A stretch of 64,000 nt of DNA from Hydra vulgaris (GCF_038396675.1 NC_088920.1:65442501-65506500); one strand, 5' to 3'; positions 46,769 to 59,368 are shown, counted from the stretch's first letter. Notes: generated from the letters alone by a model not told the origin. Numbers and translations: made by a program.

Positions 46769-48526
46769 CAGGGTGTATACTTAATTTCTGACCCCCTATA
46801 TCTCGGTTTAAGAATACGGTTTTCAACACATACCATTTTATTACTGTCATATCAATTTAATTAGACAAAGAATATATGTTAATAGTCAGTAATCAGTATT
46901 TTGTCCATTTCTTTCTATGCATTGGGTAATTCTCCTTGGCAGGCTTTCTACTAGGCGAAAACACTCTTCTTGCGTAATGGCAGCCCACTCCTGTTCAACA
47001 CGTCTGATCAACTGTTCACGATTACGAGGTCGAGGATTGTGTAAAACACTGTCCTGGAGTCTTGACCAAATATGTTCGATGTCATTTAAGTCGGGCGAGT
47101 TGCCAGGCCAGTCGGTCCACACTGCTGGAAAGTCTCTGTTGATCACATTCATTGTTGCTCTTGCCGTGTAGCAAGTTGCTCCATCTTGCATCAGAATAAC
47201 TTTATTTCTCACAGGGAAGATGGTCTTATCATCAGCTGCACGTTTGTACACAGGTAGAATAATATCACGGTAATATTTTCCATCAACAGTTTTATTTTGC
47301 TCAACAACAACCAAAACAGTTTTGCCATATCGAGAAATGCCGCCGGCTATCATAATCTTGAGACCGAATTTCGGACGTCGAACATAAGGTATTGACTCTG
47401 GTGTTGCTGTACGTACTCTTTGATTTTGACGGTTTGGAGCCGGATATAATTCAATTGGACTTTCATCAGTCCACAATACGTGAGCTCGTTTCACTTTACC
47501 ATCCGGTGAGTCATCTGCGAATCCCTCTTCTTGCAAACGAGTACAAAAATTTACGCAATCAGTGCTGTTTTTCTGCGACAACATGGGTTTCACTTTCTGT
47601 GTATAGGCATGCTTTCCCCATGAGGTCTTGCGCAAGTATTTACTGATGGCACTGTGTGAAATTGTTTTTCCTCTTTCTTTATAACTGTCTGAAAAGTTCA
47701 GTTTCTTAGCTACAGTTCTCGTTCCAACTCCGACTTTGTCTTTGACCCAATTTCTGACCTTGTCCTTGGTTCTTGGTGAAAACTTTGTTGGCTTTCCAGG
47801 TCGCTGAGCATCTGTGACGTCACCCTCTTGTTTTCTTGCCCACTTCCTTACAGTATTTCGAGAAACTTTACACTGTCTAGTGATTTCTTTAATGCTTAAT
47901 CCTTGACTACATAAAACTTGAATTCGGTGACGAAGTAACTGTTTATCAGAACTCATTTTCAGAATAAATTGCTAAAAAACACATGTTATATAATACATGT
48001 TAGTAACATATACATATAATACATATAAATACACACAGAGTAATTATTGTAAATCATAAACAGACACCAAGTATCACTGATATAAATAAGGCAAATAAAA
48101 ATAATGCTGATTATTTCTTGTAGCCAAAAAAGTGTAAACCTAATTTCTGACCCCGGTTTCGAAGAGTAGCAATACGTCATAAACAGTGAAGAAAAAATGT
48201 GTTATTAATTGACAAACTAAGATCACATATTAAGGAGTAATAAGGACAATTTACTTAAAAATCGTGCTAAAACTATAGTCATAATGCCAAAGGCCGTGGA
48301 AGACAAGGAGAATGAAAATATCATTTTTATGTATGTTGACAAAATGGCTCCCATAAACATTTTCTGAGGTCATATCCTATCTGAAGTGAGCGTTTTACGT
48401 GCAGAAAGTATAGTTACACCAAAATACATACTATAGTATTTTTCGGGCTAAAGTAGCATTTAAGAGAGCAACTCAAAATCTTGTGTTTGTAACATGTGGG
48501 AAGTCAGAAATTAAGTATACACCCTG
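46769..48526 (-). mobile_element. full-length Tc1-type transposon, DD35E
   Basis: Ends CAGGGTGTATACTTAATTTC at 46769 and, inverted, ending at 48526, with TA on both sides (46767-46768, 48527-48528). Inverted-repeat arm text continues across it. An internal copy of the end motif (CTAATTTCTGACCCC, 48137-48151) stands in direct orientation relative to the left end, a likely second transposase binding site. It holds one intact transposase gene and no host DNA. Confidence 0.94.
46886..47956 (-). CDS. Tc1-type transposase, DD35E, intact
   Basis: 356 codons, ATG 47956 to stop 46886, no defects. The bipartite N-terminal DNA-binding region has a first helix-turn-helix at about 8-42 (IQVLCSQGLSIKEITRQCK, VSRNTVRKW), a GRPR-like basic hook QRPGKPTKFS at 51-60, and a second helical region at 62-110. 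The catalytic DDE triad is D164 (LWTDESPIEL), D258 (ILMQDGATCY) and E294 (LNDIEHIW). The last two are 35 residues apart by count, like the DD35E (Traveler-like) group rather than the DD34E of Tc1 itself; this group name rests on spacing only. The enzyme cuts and pastes the element at TA sites. Its GC content is well above that of the flanks. It looks potentially active. Confidence 0.95.
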   Translation of the reverse strand: MSSDKQLLRHRIQVLCSQGLSIKEITRQCKVSRNTVRKWARKQEGDVTDAQRPGKPTKFSPRTKDKVRNWVKDKVGVGTRTVAKKLNFSDSYKERGKTISHSAISKYLRKTSWGKHAYTQKVKPMLSQKNSTDCVNFCTRLQEEGFADDSPDGKVKRAHVLWTDESPIELYPAPNRQNQRVRTATPESIPYVRRPKFGLKIMIAGGISRYGKTVLVVVEQNKTVDGKYYRDIILPVYKRAADDKTIFPVRNKVILMQDGATCYTARATMNVINRDFPAVWTDWPGNSPDLNDIEHIWSRLQDSVLHNPRPRNREQLIRRVEQEWAAITQEECFRLVESLPRRITQCIERNGQNTDY

Positions 48527-48528
48527 TA

Positions 48529-48600
48529 TATGTATTTTAATTGCGTCTCACATTTAGATTATATAAAGTTACATCACGTTTTATTTGGTCAAAAGCTATT
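48529..48600 (-). repeat. inverted-repeat arm, right (part 2)
   Basis: Continues the arm after the Tc1 insertion (GCGTCTCACATTTAGATTAT, CGTTTTATTTGGTCAAAAGC), matching 39338-39375 inverted. Confidence 0.8.
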
Positions 48601-48890
48601 AAATTTATAAGGTGCACTTTAAAAAGTTAAAAAGAAAACCAATTGAGACGTAACGTTGCGAATTGAGAATTTTTATTTTTTTCGTGACAAAGTAACCAAT
48701 TGAGACGAAGCTATTTTACAATAAAAATAAAATTAAAGATGATTTTAGCAATACGGCAATATAAAACAAACATTTACTGCATTATCAAGTTTATTTACTT
48801 AATATTTAATTAAAAGTTAGAGAATGTAACCTTGCTACCAACTGTAACCGATTAAGACGTAACGTAACTTTAAAATGTTATAGGGGTAAG
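48601..48890 (-). repeat. A-type repeat unit (outer right copy)
   Basis: Inverted relative to 36884-37180 and parallel to 39986-40315. It ends in GTTATAGGGGTAAGC; the same TAACCCCTATAACATTTT phrase is present at 37188. Confidence 0.8.
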
Positions 48891-49381
48891 CTTCCATAGC
48901 GATAAAAGATCTCTTTGTTTTTAATCTTTATGTTATTGCGCGATTTATAAAGTTGCGTATATCGCGTGAGAAAATATTGACCTAATCCAAAAAGAGCACA
49001 AAATCTTATATTTAAAAGCGATGTAATTAAATGTCTCATTTTACCAAAAAGTTTCTATTGAAAATAGCACAAGATGTTATTAAAATGTTGAAAAAATAGT
49101 CTAAATTCTTGCTTTTTTTTGAAAAAAAGAGCACAAAATGATACTTTTTTGAAAAAACAAAAAAAATATTTGTATTTTTCCGTATTTTTTTTTGTGTATA
49201 GAAAGACCTTTTGCGATTGAAGAAAGTTATAAAAAAATTTAACTAGTTAACGCTTTAAAATATTACATAATATTATTGAGTGTTGAAGTAGAAAGTCATT
49301 TTTTATAAAATGTAAAAAAAATGGAAATTATTTAAATTGAATTTTATTTCATTAAGTTTTTTTAAAAAGATAAAAAAGAAA
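48891..49381. other. intergenic, no supported gene
   Basis: AT-rich sequence with A and T runs; nothing recognised. Confidence 0.4.
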
Positions 49382-49540
49382 ATGTCACTTTTAAAAGCTT
49401 TGTACTCAATGAAGAAAAAGTTTTTTTCGGGCACGTTTCCAAAAATTAGAAACATAGTTAATGCGGAACCTGATTTGATAAGGTTTTATTTATTTTTTGA
49501 AATGTTTTTTTTTTTTTTTCCATCCTTGTTTTCAACATAA
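49382..49540 (+). CDS. short unrecognised ORF upstream of unknown block
   Basis: ATG 49382 opens about 50 codons beginning MSLLKALYSMKKKFFSGTFP, then KIRNIVNAEPDLIRFYLFFE and a phenylalanine run encoded by a T tract. The first 40 codons look protein-like, the last do not. It may be a decayed first part of the neighbouring coding block. No homology recognised. Confidence 0.2.
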   Translation: MSLLKALYSMKKKFFSGTFPKIRNIVNAEPDLIRFYLFFEMFFFFFPSLFST

Positions 49541-49639
49541 AGTTATTGTGCAGTGTATTGAAGAAAAATATACGTTTGAATGTTATTTATCTTATTGTGC
49601 TGCTATTGACATACATATACAACTTGAATAACCATTCAA

Positions 49640-49713
49640 GTATTGTCAAGGGACATGTATTGTCAAGGGACATTCAAGTATTGTCAAGGGACATATTGTA
49701 TTGTCAAGGGACA
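49640..49713. repeat. GTATTGTCAAGGGACA repeat, four units
   Basis: Units at 49640, 49657, 49678 and 49698, each 16 bp and identical, with 1-5 base spacers. Confidence 0.9.
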
Positions 49714-49840
49714 ATGTTATCAAAAACTTTACGACTCTGTTCCCTTTTATAAACCACTGTTTGACTCTTTGAAATTTACAATTCCAAGATTTTTACTGTG
49801 TTTTAAAGTTTTTATTTAAAAAAAAAAAAAATTTATTGCA

Positions 49841-50802
49841 ATGTTTTCAGAGAAAATGGTAGATAGTTCTAAAGATTTAATAATAAAACATATGGCTCAA
49901 TACCCAGAACAATTATTTTTCAAATTTTCAAATAATCAATTTGAACCTCAAAACATGTTTGAAACTTTGATCACTTTGCGCACGAATCAGTTTATGGCAT
50001 ATGAGAGGAGAAGTTTTTAAAAAAAGTATATAGAGGAGTTAAACGAAAACGCAAGGAAGGACAAAGTTTATCGCAATATAAGAAGAATTGCAACTTGTTC
50101 AATCGATGGAAAAAAGAAAATGATGAGGGCGAAATAGAATTCTTGGATCCTTGGAGAAGTGAGGTTTTAAGTTATTGGGGTAGTGTGTTTAATGTGATTT
50201 GTAAAGATTATAACCATTATAAAATGGATATGGAAACCATGACTGAGGATGAATTTTTCGATCGTCTTCATCAATGCTATAAGTTTCGTTATAATAACGA
50301 AAGCGAATTTTATTATGCTTATAATGCAGTTTGCTCTTATTTGAAAAAGTTGATTCAGCCCTTTAGCAAATGGAACTGCCATCTTGATGAATTAATAGAT
50401 TTTTTCATTTCGGAAAATTCAGAAGATGTTTTTACCAACAGCTTCGGCTTGTCACCCTTGGTGATTACTCTTTTAAATGTGGATTATTGTGCATTAGATT
50501 TGGAATGTTGTCGAGTTTCGCATACAATGAAAGAGCATTTTGATTTGTCTGATTTTTGGAGCGCAGACGAATATGAGCGTTATAAAAAACAAACATTCGG
50601 AAATGTTCCAGTCGATCGAAAGCAAATGAACAAGTTTTTAAAGTATTTAGTTGAAAAAAGCCATTTATTTATCAGCAATAAACATACGAGAAAATTTGAC
50701 TGTGTTATATCAAGATGTCAATCGTGTTTAGAAGAGGAGATCAATGGACAAGATAAATGGGTTAAAGAAAATTATTTCAGATACGGACGACTGATTATAT
50801 GA
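49841..50802 (+). pseudogene. unrecognised protein gene with one frameshift
   Basis: ATG 49841 starts MFSEKMVDSSKDLIIKHMAQ and is open for 59 codons to TAA at 50018 in a T/A homopolymer. The next frame is open from 50005 to 50802 and continues the same style of text (KKVYRGVKRKRKEGQSLSQY, FNRWKKENDEGEIEFLDPWR, FSKWNCHLDELIDFFISE). A single homopolymer slip near 50014-50025 would join them into about 320 residues. The later part has CVISRCQSCLEEE (a CX3CX2C-like cluster) near the C-terminus and is rich in W, Y and acidic residues. I do not recognise the family. Coding bias is clear against the AT-rich flanks, so it was a real gene; a transposon or endogenous viral origin is possible but unproven. 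Confidence 0.6.
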
Positions 50803-51106
50803 ATGTAAAAAATGCCTTTTATTTGAATGAAATTTATTTTATAATTTGTTGTATTTGCTATTTTTTAAATAATTCATTTTTGAGATAAAAAAATAATTTT
50901 ATAATATAATGACATGATTAGGCAAATCGAAACATTTATTTGAATAAAATATTTTTTATTTAAAATTTGTTGTGTTTGCACTATTTAAATAATACATTTT
51001 AGATTAAAATATTTTTCATAATTTAATGACATGACTCAGCAATTTTTTGATAATTTTTAAATCTTATTATTTTTAAATTTTATTACCTTAAATTGTTAGA
51101 TTTAAA

Positions 51107-51605
51107 ATGAAATTTGACTTTATCATGGACATGGAGACGCTTAATTGTGGAGTAGAGCATCCGTGGGGAAAGTTTTGCATTTTAGAAATTACCATTGTCA
51201 ACTTTTCTTTAGAGTGTATCAACATTCACCTGCAAATAAGTAAAGAAAAAAAGAAATGACCCAAAAAGAATTATCCTGTGCAAATATGTCTGTTATAATA
51301 TAAATAATTTAGATTTTATACTTAAAAATGAATTTAAATGCTATAGCGCTTTGTCAATTGTAAAAACTATTATTAGTGTGGGAAATTTGGTGGCGCATAA
51401 AGGTCATTTGGAAAAAAGGTTCATTACATGGCTGGAATGTACATCATTAGACTTGAACGTATTAGAAAATATTCCTTCAGTGAATAAGGACCCCTACTAT
51501 TTTTCAATTAATCGAGTTTTTAATTGCGGTCAACATGGATGCAATAGTAAGATGATACCTATACTGCGTGCAAAAATAGAGTATAAGCGTATCATTATTT
51601 TTTAA
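51107..51605 (+). pseudogene. possible DEDD-type exonuclease-like remnant
   Basis: ATG 51107 begins MKFDFIMDMETLNCGVEHPW, then CILEITIVNFSLECINIHLQ before a stop near 51258. A second frame resumes with FILKNEFKCYSALSIVKTII, LVAHKGHLEKRFITWLECTS, LDLNVLENIPSV and FNCGQHGCNSKMIPILRA to 51605. The order DxE near the N-terminus (MDMET), a central 'vahKGhlEKrFi' and a later C..H..C cluster resembles orphan RNase H-fold exonuclease-like proteins scattered in invertebrate genomes. I offer this as a weak similarity only. It lies 305 bp after the previous gene on the same strand, which suggests a common element. Confidence 0.4.
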
Positions 51606-52689
51606 TGAAATTTTGCAGGTACATAGAAAATAGATATATAAAATTGACTGAAAAGTTAGAAAAAAAAACCCATCATGCCTTCCATGTCAATTCACTTCCA
51701 GAACAGGAGTGAAGTTTTGAATAGCAATGAAATCACTAAAAACGTTGGTAACTGCAAAAAAAAAAATTAAAAAAAAATTGCAATAAACTTACAACGTTCT
51801 ACTTTTAAAATATCATCTAAGTCAATATAAAATTTTAAAAAAAACACGATAAAAATCCATCCTTACCACACCAACTTCCAGCACGCGGTGTAAAAATGGT
51901 CACAGATTTTATCTTTAAAATCGGTGCCGTAAATCGCAGATACACACGTACCTAACTTATATAACTTATATAACGTTTTATTCAAGATCGTGTGTAACTT
52001 TTTTAATTATTTATACTTTAATTATATTATATTTAATTATATTATAATATATAATTATAATTAATTATACAAGTCTCTTTTGCTCAAGCTGTTTTTTGTA
52101 TGTATGTTATTTATTTATTTACTATTTTACCAATGAAAAAAAATTTCTAGTCGTAACTTATAAAAAATAATTACATGACCGGGGCTAGAAGAAGACAAAT
52201 TTAGTCTTATCACCAAGCCCCAAAAAATGCGTCATTACTTGAAAAAAATATATTTTAACAATAAAATATAGTTTCAATGTATATATCTCTGAATTAATAA
52301 TAAAAAAGAAAATGTGAATGTATCGCTTAGCGTTTAAAATTTATAGTTTTTCAAATAAGAAGGTTTAAGAATTTTCTTTAAAACAAAATTTAATAAAATA
52401 TTAAAATGACAAAAATAACATTTAAGTATTAATTTCAAAAAATAAGAGATATGATTTTATATAAAGCACATTTTATTGTTAGAGCAATTTATAGTTTAAC
52501 TTATTTAATTAAATTTATAATACTTTTTATTGCCAATTTAAAATAATAAAACATTTGTACATATGTCGATTAATTATGTATTAATAATCCACAGTAATTA
52601 ATTAACTATTAATTATTGATTTCTAATTAAAGAAGCTTTATTAGAAGAAACTTTTCACTCATTTTCAGTTGAAAAAAGCAATTGCTTAA
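51606..52689. other. intergenic, no supported gene
   Basis: AT-rich, with TAATTATA runs near 52010-52070. Nothing recognised. Confidence 0.4.
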
Positions 52690-53046
52690 GTTTTGTTTTA
52701 AATTGGTTTAGAGAATAATTAGTTTCAGTTCATTATTTAATATTATGTTCCACAACTTTGGTTCTTGGTTTACAATAGAGAATCTAGTAGCGGAATAATA
52801 AGTTTTGGATTGAATGTAGTTGTATTTTGAAAATCTAGTATGGTATACGTGATGTATTTTTTCAAAAATTGAATAAGATAAGATTGGTAATATATTTTTA
52901 TCAAGTTTGAACATAAAAATAAGAACATGATAGAGGTTTAGTTTATATACATTTAGGATACTGAGTTCATTAAATAGTGTTTGTGTGTGTGAGAAACGAT
53001 TTACGTTTGAAACTATCCTTATAGCCGGTTTTTGTTTGCTAAGCAT
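52690..53046 (-). pseudogene. non-LTR reverse transcriptase, C-terminal fragment
   Basis: The minus frame 53046-52708 reads KQKPAIRIVSNVNRFSHTQT, LFNELSILNVYKLNLYHVLI, FMFKLDKNILP, then TYYSATRFSIVNQEPKLWNI. These are the thumb and tail blocks of CR1/jockey-like RTs (RI...R..H..PLF..L.ILNIY.....F.YK). Truncated at both ends. Confidence 0.8.
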
Positions 53047-53451
53047 TTTTTTTCTTTTTGTCGCGTTAATGCTGCACTAAGCAATGACTGCATAACTTAG
53101 TAGCAATGAATAAAAGAAAAGTAAATGTTTTTTAAACGAATTTGATTTAATAACTGCTGGGCATTTCTATTTTTGTGCGTGATTTTTTATTTTTCTTTGT
53201 TTTAGCAATTAAAAGCTTGGACTTAAAGCAATATGCATACTATTATGATTTTCTTAAAAAAAATTTATAACAAAAATATTTTTATCATATTTTAGGCTAC
53301 CTGAATAAATTAAATATATATATAATTTTATCATTTTTATTTTTTTGCCTAATAATATTGCCACGGTTTGAAAATATACGATAATTTTCAAAACGCTATA
53401 CTTCATATATATACTATAACTGTATATATATACTATAACTGTATATATATA
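53047..53451. other. intergenic, no supported gene
   Basis: No gene recognised. Ends in TATATATA with ACTATAACTG repeats that border MITE B. Confidence 0.4.
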
Positions 53452-55063
<1,612 letters not shown>

Positions 55064-56690
55064 TTAGAGATTGCCAGTTTTATTATTATGAAAACAATAA
55101 ACAAAACATATACGAATTTCCATGCGTGATTTTTTAGATATGGTTAAAATTTCCGATATATTATCTTTAACTACACCAATATGTTCCCTCCAGGTTACAT
55201 TTTCGTCCGAAACACGCCTTAAAACTTTATTGATTGCTCTCTTAATTAATTTATTATCAGTAAAAAGGTCCGGACGTTCTAAGGGAATATCTGATTTTTT
55301 ATGTAGACGATGCAATAAAGTGTATTTTAGTTTAATAATATTTAAAGATAATTTGTTTGATTTAAACCATTGGGTTAGTTTGTATAGTTCTTTGCTTACT
55401 GTTTGAAATAATATATTGATACCTTTATTGAAATAAAACAAGCTGGTATCATCTGCAAACAAAATTGTATTTAAACGTTGGAAAATTTATTTAAATCGTT
55501 CATATAAAAGAGAAATAGAAGTGGTCCTAATATTGATCCTTGAGGAACACCACATTTAATTGTTTCATAGTTAGTTTTTCCTTAATCATATACTATATAT
55601 TGCTTCCTTTTAGTCTAATAGTATCGAACCAGGACAAGTTAGTATTTTTTACACCATAACTTTTGAGTTTCGATAGAAGTATTTGATGATTGACTGTATT
55701 GACTGTATCGAAAGCTTTACTTAAATTGATAAAAAGACCTAGGGTATACTTGCCTTCATTAAATATGTCCTGAACATGGTAAATGATTGCATGATCGGTG
55801 TAATGCCAGATTTGAATCCAAATGGTTTATGATAAAGATTATTGTTTACATTTAAAAAAGAATAAAGCCTATTATACATAGCTCGCTCTAATATTTTAGA
55901 AAAATAAGTAAGAATTAAGGTTGAACTATAATTTGCAACTTCAGAAGAATCGCTTGATTTTAAAATTGGAATGATTTTTGCGATTTTCAGGTTTTCTGTA
56001 AAATCACCGCGTTTTAAAGATAAATTAACAATATGTAGTAATGGAATTGTGATGTGTTTTATTGATTTGATAAAGACATTACTACTTATAGCATCGAAAC
56101 CTACGCTTTTGTTGGGCTTTAAAAAAAGAGACTGGGTCTAATAATTCTTTTACCGAAAGTTTGAGATTAGTCATAACACTAATTTTGTTTGAGGTGACGT
56201 AAGAATTAAAGTGTATTTGAGAAGTTGCTATTTTTGATGATAAAATAGGACCTAGATTTACAAAAAACTGATTGTTTTAGCTACTAAGGATTTATTTACA
56301 ATACAATTGTTATTAACTTTAAGATTATTCGGAAGTAAGTTTCCGTATAAACATTTTTTACCAATTACCTCCTTTATAACTTGCCACGTTTTTTCGAATC
56401 ATTATTGCATCTCATTAACGGTTCTTTAGTAATGTTTTTTTGAGCGTTTTAAAACTGATTCATAAAGCCGTTTATAGGTTTTATAGTTAGTTTCATTTTT
56501 AAGAGTTTTTTTTTAAAGGAACTTGTTATATAAACGCAGTTTTTTTTTTTTTTTTGAAGACTTAAGAATGCCTCTTGTGATCCAAGGGTTTAAAAGTGTT
56601 TTTGTTTTGATTACTATAGTAACTTCCGGGAATGCTTTATTATAAAAATTAAGAAATTCATTGAGAAAAGATATCATATGCTTTATTGGC
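55064..56690 (-). pseudogene. LINE (CR1/jockey-like) remnant: linker and RT
   Basis: Minus strand from about 56690: NPWITRGILKSSKKK, TNYKTYKRLYESVLKRSKKH, KTWQVIKEVIGKKCLYGNLL (linker after the endonuclease). Then the [107 protein letters not shown] with the catalytic FADD, and WFKSNKLSLNIIK to 55064. The frames shift several times and the endonuclease and C-terminal tail are missing. It is the best preserved copy of this LINE type here, but inactive. Confidence 0.87.
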
Positions 56691-57234
56691 ATTTAGATTT
56701 AGTTGTAGGGTGTCCCAGTTGACACCGGTTAGAAGTTTATAAAAATTTTTGATGAAAGCGTCGTTTATAAACCGTGTTGTATTTAATTTTTTCTATCACT
56801 AAAGGCATCATAGCTGTTGCATTTTTGCGATAGAATAAAAATAGGAAAGAAAAAATTAGCCCAAAAGTAAGCATTGCTTATAGTTTATGCAGTTGCTTAG
56901 GACTACTTTTAGAGATCATATTTACAAATTAAGATTTTCTGTCACTAAACAATTCTATTTTTCAAATTTGAAGAAAAAAAAAATCTAAAAATTTTGAGAT
57001 TTTTTGGGCTAGTACCACCTTAATAATATATATAATAGTTAATAACAATTTCCAATCAATTTATTTAATAAAAGTCAACATGGCTGAATTACTCAATATG
57101 GCTGAAGATCAATCAGCCACTATGACAAAAAAGCGCTTAACAACTTGAATTACGTTTACTTTTATGTTATAATGAGATTTGACAAACAAATTTTTTGTGA
57201 GAATAAATAAAAATTTGATCTTCATTTTAACTAA
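56691..57234. other. intergenic, no supported gene
   Basis: Possible remains of the LINE 5' part, not readable. A weak inverted pair TTAGCCCAAAA / TTTTGGGCTA brackets 56855-57015. Confidence 0.35.
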
Positions 57235-57490
57235 AAATCTATTCCATCACGCGGGGTTCCCGCAATTTTACAATCCATTCCCGTGGGAATCCCGCAGAAA
57301 CTGAACCAATCCCCGCGGGAATCCTGCGGGAATCCCGCAAATTCCGCGGAACAGAATCATGGAACCTTTTCATGATTCTGTTCCAAATGACTATTAAAGT
57401 AGCTGTCCCAAGTTGTTCCATTTTGGTCAAAAGTCCGAAGGCCTCTAATCTTGGTTTTGCTTTCTGATTGTTGTTATGATCAAGAAGAGC
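57235..57490 (-). mobile_element. hAT fragment (ZMYM1-like) with GCGGGAATCCCGC repeats
   Basis: 57235-57345 is unusually GC-rich with repeated GCGGGAATCC / GGGATTCCCGC phrases, like some hAT ends. On the minus strand 57490-57365 encodes NQKAKPRLEAFGLLTKMEQL and TATLIVIWNRIMKRF, resembling the ZMYM1-like hAT block 'F...L..WH.IL..IN.VSK.LQ'. Only about 40 residues remain. Confidence 0.5.
57348..57384. repeat. perfect 14-bp hairpin at hAT fragment junction
   Basis: GGAACAGAATCATG, 9-base loop, CATGATTCTGTTCC. It sits where the protein-like text ends and the GC-rich repeats start. Confidence 0.92.
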
Positions 57491-57699
57491 CTATACAGAA
57501 AATATTTTTTAACAATTATGCACAATCACAAATAAAATATGTTTTTATTTGTTTTTCTAAATAATTCTTTTGCTATGGTTTGATTCTACAATATACCTCT
57601 AGACAAACCTACATCTTGTTATTAGATAAGTTTTTTTTTCTTTCTTTTTTATATTTAAAAGCATTAAATTAAGGCAAAGTCAAAACAATTAAAGCATTA

Positions 57700-58760
57700 A
57701 AAATTTTAATTAAAAGAAAAAGAAATCAATTCAGATTCAGTTTTGCTAATTGATGAAATGTATTTGCAAAAAAAAATTAAATATCATGATGGTAAGTTCG
57801 TTAGAATAAAAGATGAAAACGGAGAACTTTTTTATAAAGCATGTTCTAAAACAAGTATTTCTGGAAACTGGTTGATGACTAAAATTGAAAAGTTCGTTGC
57901 AAATCATTTTGATGCTAACTTTAAAAGTCATCATCTATCATCAAAGATTCTAGCATCAACCATTTAACGAATACAAATGAATTTAAAAGAACTCATTAAA
58001 AAGTACAATTCTACAGAGAACTATATCTTTTATTATGGACAAAATAAAATTTACACATTATTTGATAAATATTTCAGAAATAATCAATTACATTCAAGGA
58101 GGATTTTTTTGGAGAACTCAATTAATGTTAAAAATATTCGTTGATATTAATTTTACCAAGTTAATGAAAAAAATAACTTAATGCTTGCTTGTTTAAAAAA
58201 AGCTCAAAAATTTACTCCAACTGGTTTACATCCAAGTAAAAATAAACAAAGTGTTAAGCTTGCTTTGGAAATTTTCTATTAGTCAACATATTCTGCCATT
58301 AAAATATATTTTCAAAAAGAAATAATTTCTGCTAATTTCTATTAATATATACTTGGTGCAAAATTTTAAATTCAAAGAACATATATAATGTTTATAATAA
58401 TATAGAAAATGCTGATGTTGTAAATGATTAAAAACCTGAATTTTTAAATGCTCTTGCTCAATATGTAAGTGAATGATGCAATATTATATATTTACCGGGA
58501 TATTGCGTATTGTCACTTTCAGCTCAGACATTAAATGCACTAACTGACACATTAAAAGAAACTGCACCATTAATTGAAGATACTTTCAGAAAGATGTGAT
58601 TACATTTTACCAACAGATTTTAAACTTACCCTCATTAAAAATATTTTGGTAAACATAGGCAGATGAGTGGTGAAAGGTTTCTAGTTTGCGTAAAGTTGAA
58701 AATTCTGAAAAAATAATCAGTGTAATAAATCAATAATTTGTGCAAAGATCTTCTTCAAAG
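57700..58760 (+). pseudogene. P-element-type transposase remnant
   Basis: Plus strand text begins SDSVLLIDEMYLQKKIKYHD (catalytic LLIDEM block, 57730), then GKFVRIKDENGELFYKACSK. After decay follow LFDKYFRNNQ, NNLMLACLKKAQKFTPTGLH, SVKLALEIFY, STYSAIKIYFQKEI. Further on, at 58440-58740, ALAQYVSEWCNIIYLPGYCV, LSAQTLNALTDTLKETAPLI, and the tail KHRQMSGERFLVCVKL. These are ordered blocks of P/THAP9-like transposases. No THAP finger is visible and stops are frequent. It belongs to a different P subfamily from the copy at 30960-33089. Confidence 0.82.
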
Positions 58761-59274
58761 TAACAAATTATGAAAACACTTTTAAAGAGATATTTAACTG
58801 AACCTAGTAAAAACAGGGTAGAATATATTTGCTCCTTATTTTGCATATAGGCATCACAAAAGAATTACAATTAACTAAATACATTAACAAACTAAAATGT
58901 TGTACTTAAGCTTTTCATAAATAACATTTGTTTCATGTGTTCTAACCATTTAGAAATAGTATATTTAAACAACTGGTACATATATATAATAAATAAATAT
59001 GAACAATCAATTCAAAATGGAAGGATACGAAAAAATGAAATAAAAGCCTTGAAAATCGGCACAACAAAAAACTAGCTTATTTTATTATAATGCTTCTGGT
59101 ATGCTGTAGTTGCAATCTTGTTTGGATTCTGGATATATTTTTATTTTTTTGACTTTGCTTTTCCATTACTGTTTTCTTGTTCTAAAGCTAATTTATAGAC
59201 TTTCTTTTGCTATAAATTATATTTTTTGTTAATATTTATATTGGTAATGTTTTTTCATAGTTGTATTTTTTTTT
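58761..59274. other. intergenic, no supported gene
   Basis: AT-rich; nothing recognised. Confidence 0.4.
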
Positions 59275-59284
59275 GTATATATAC

Positions 59285-59365
<81 letters not shown>
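59275..59365. repeat. (TA)n microsatellite
   Basis: TA run that abuts the left end of the 3.2-kb TIR element. Confidence 0.97.

Positions 59366-59368
<3 letters not shown>

Noticed and set aside
46917-47646. Two 84-codon plus-strand frames within the Tc1 transposase
   Set aside because: Antisense shadows of the intact transposase.
49640-49713. CRISPR-like array
   Set aside because: 16-bp repeats with 1-5 base spacers in an animal genome; it is a minisatellite.
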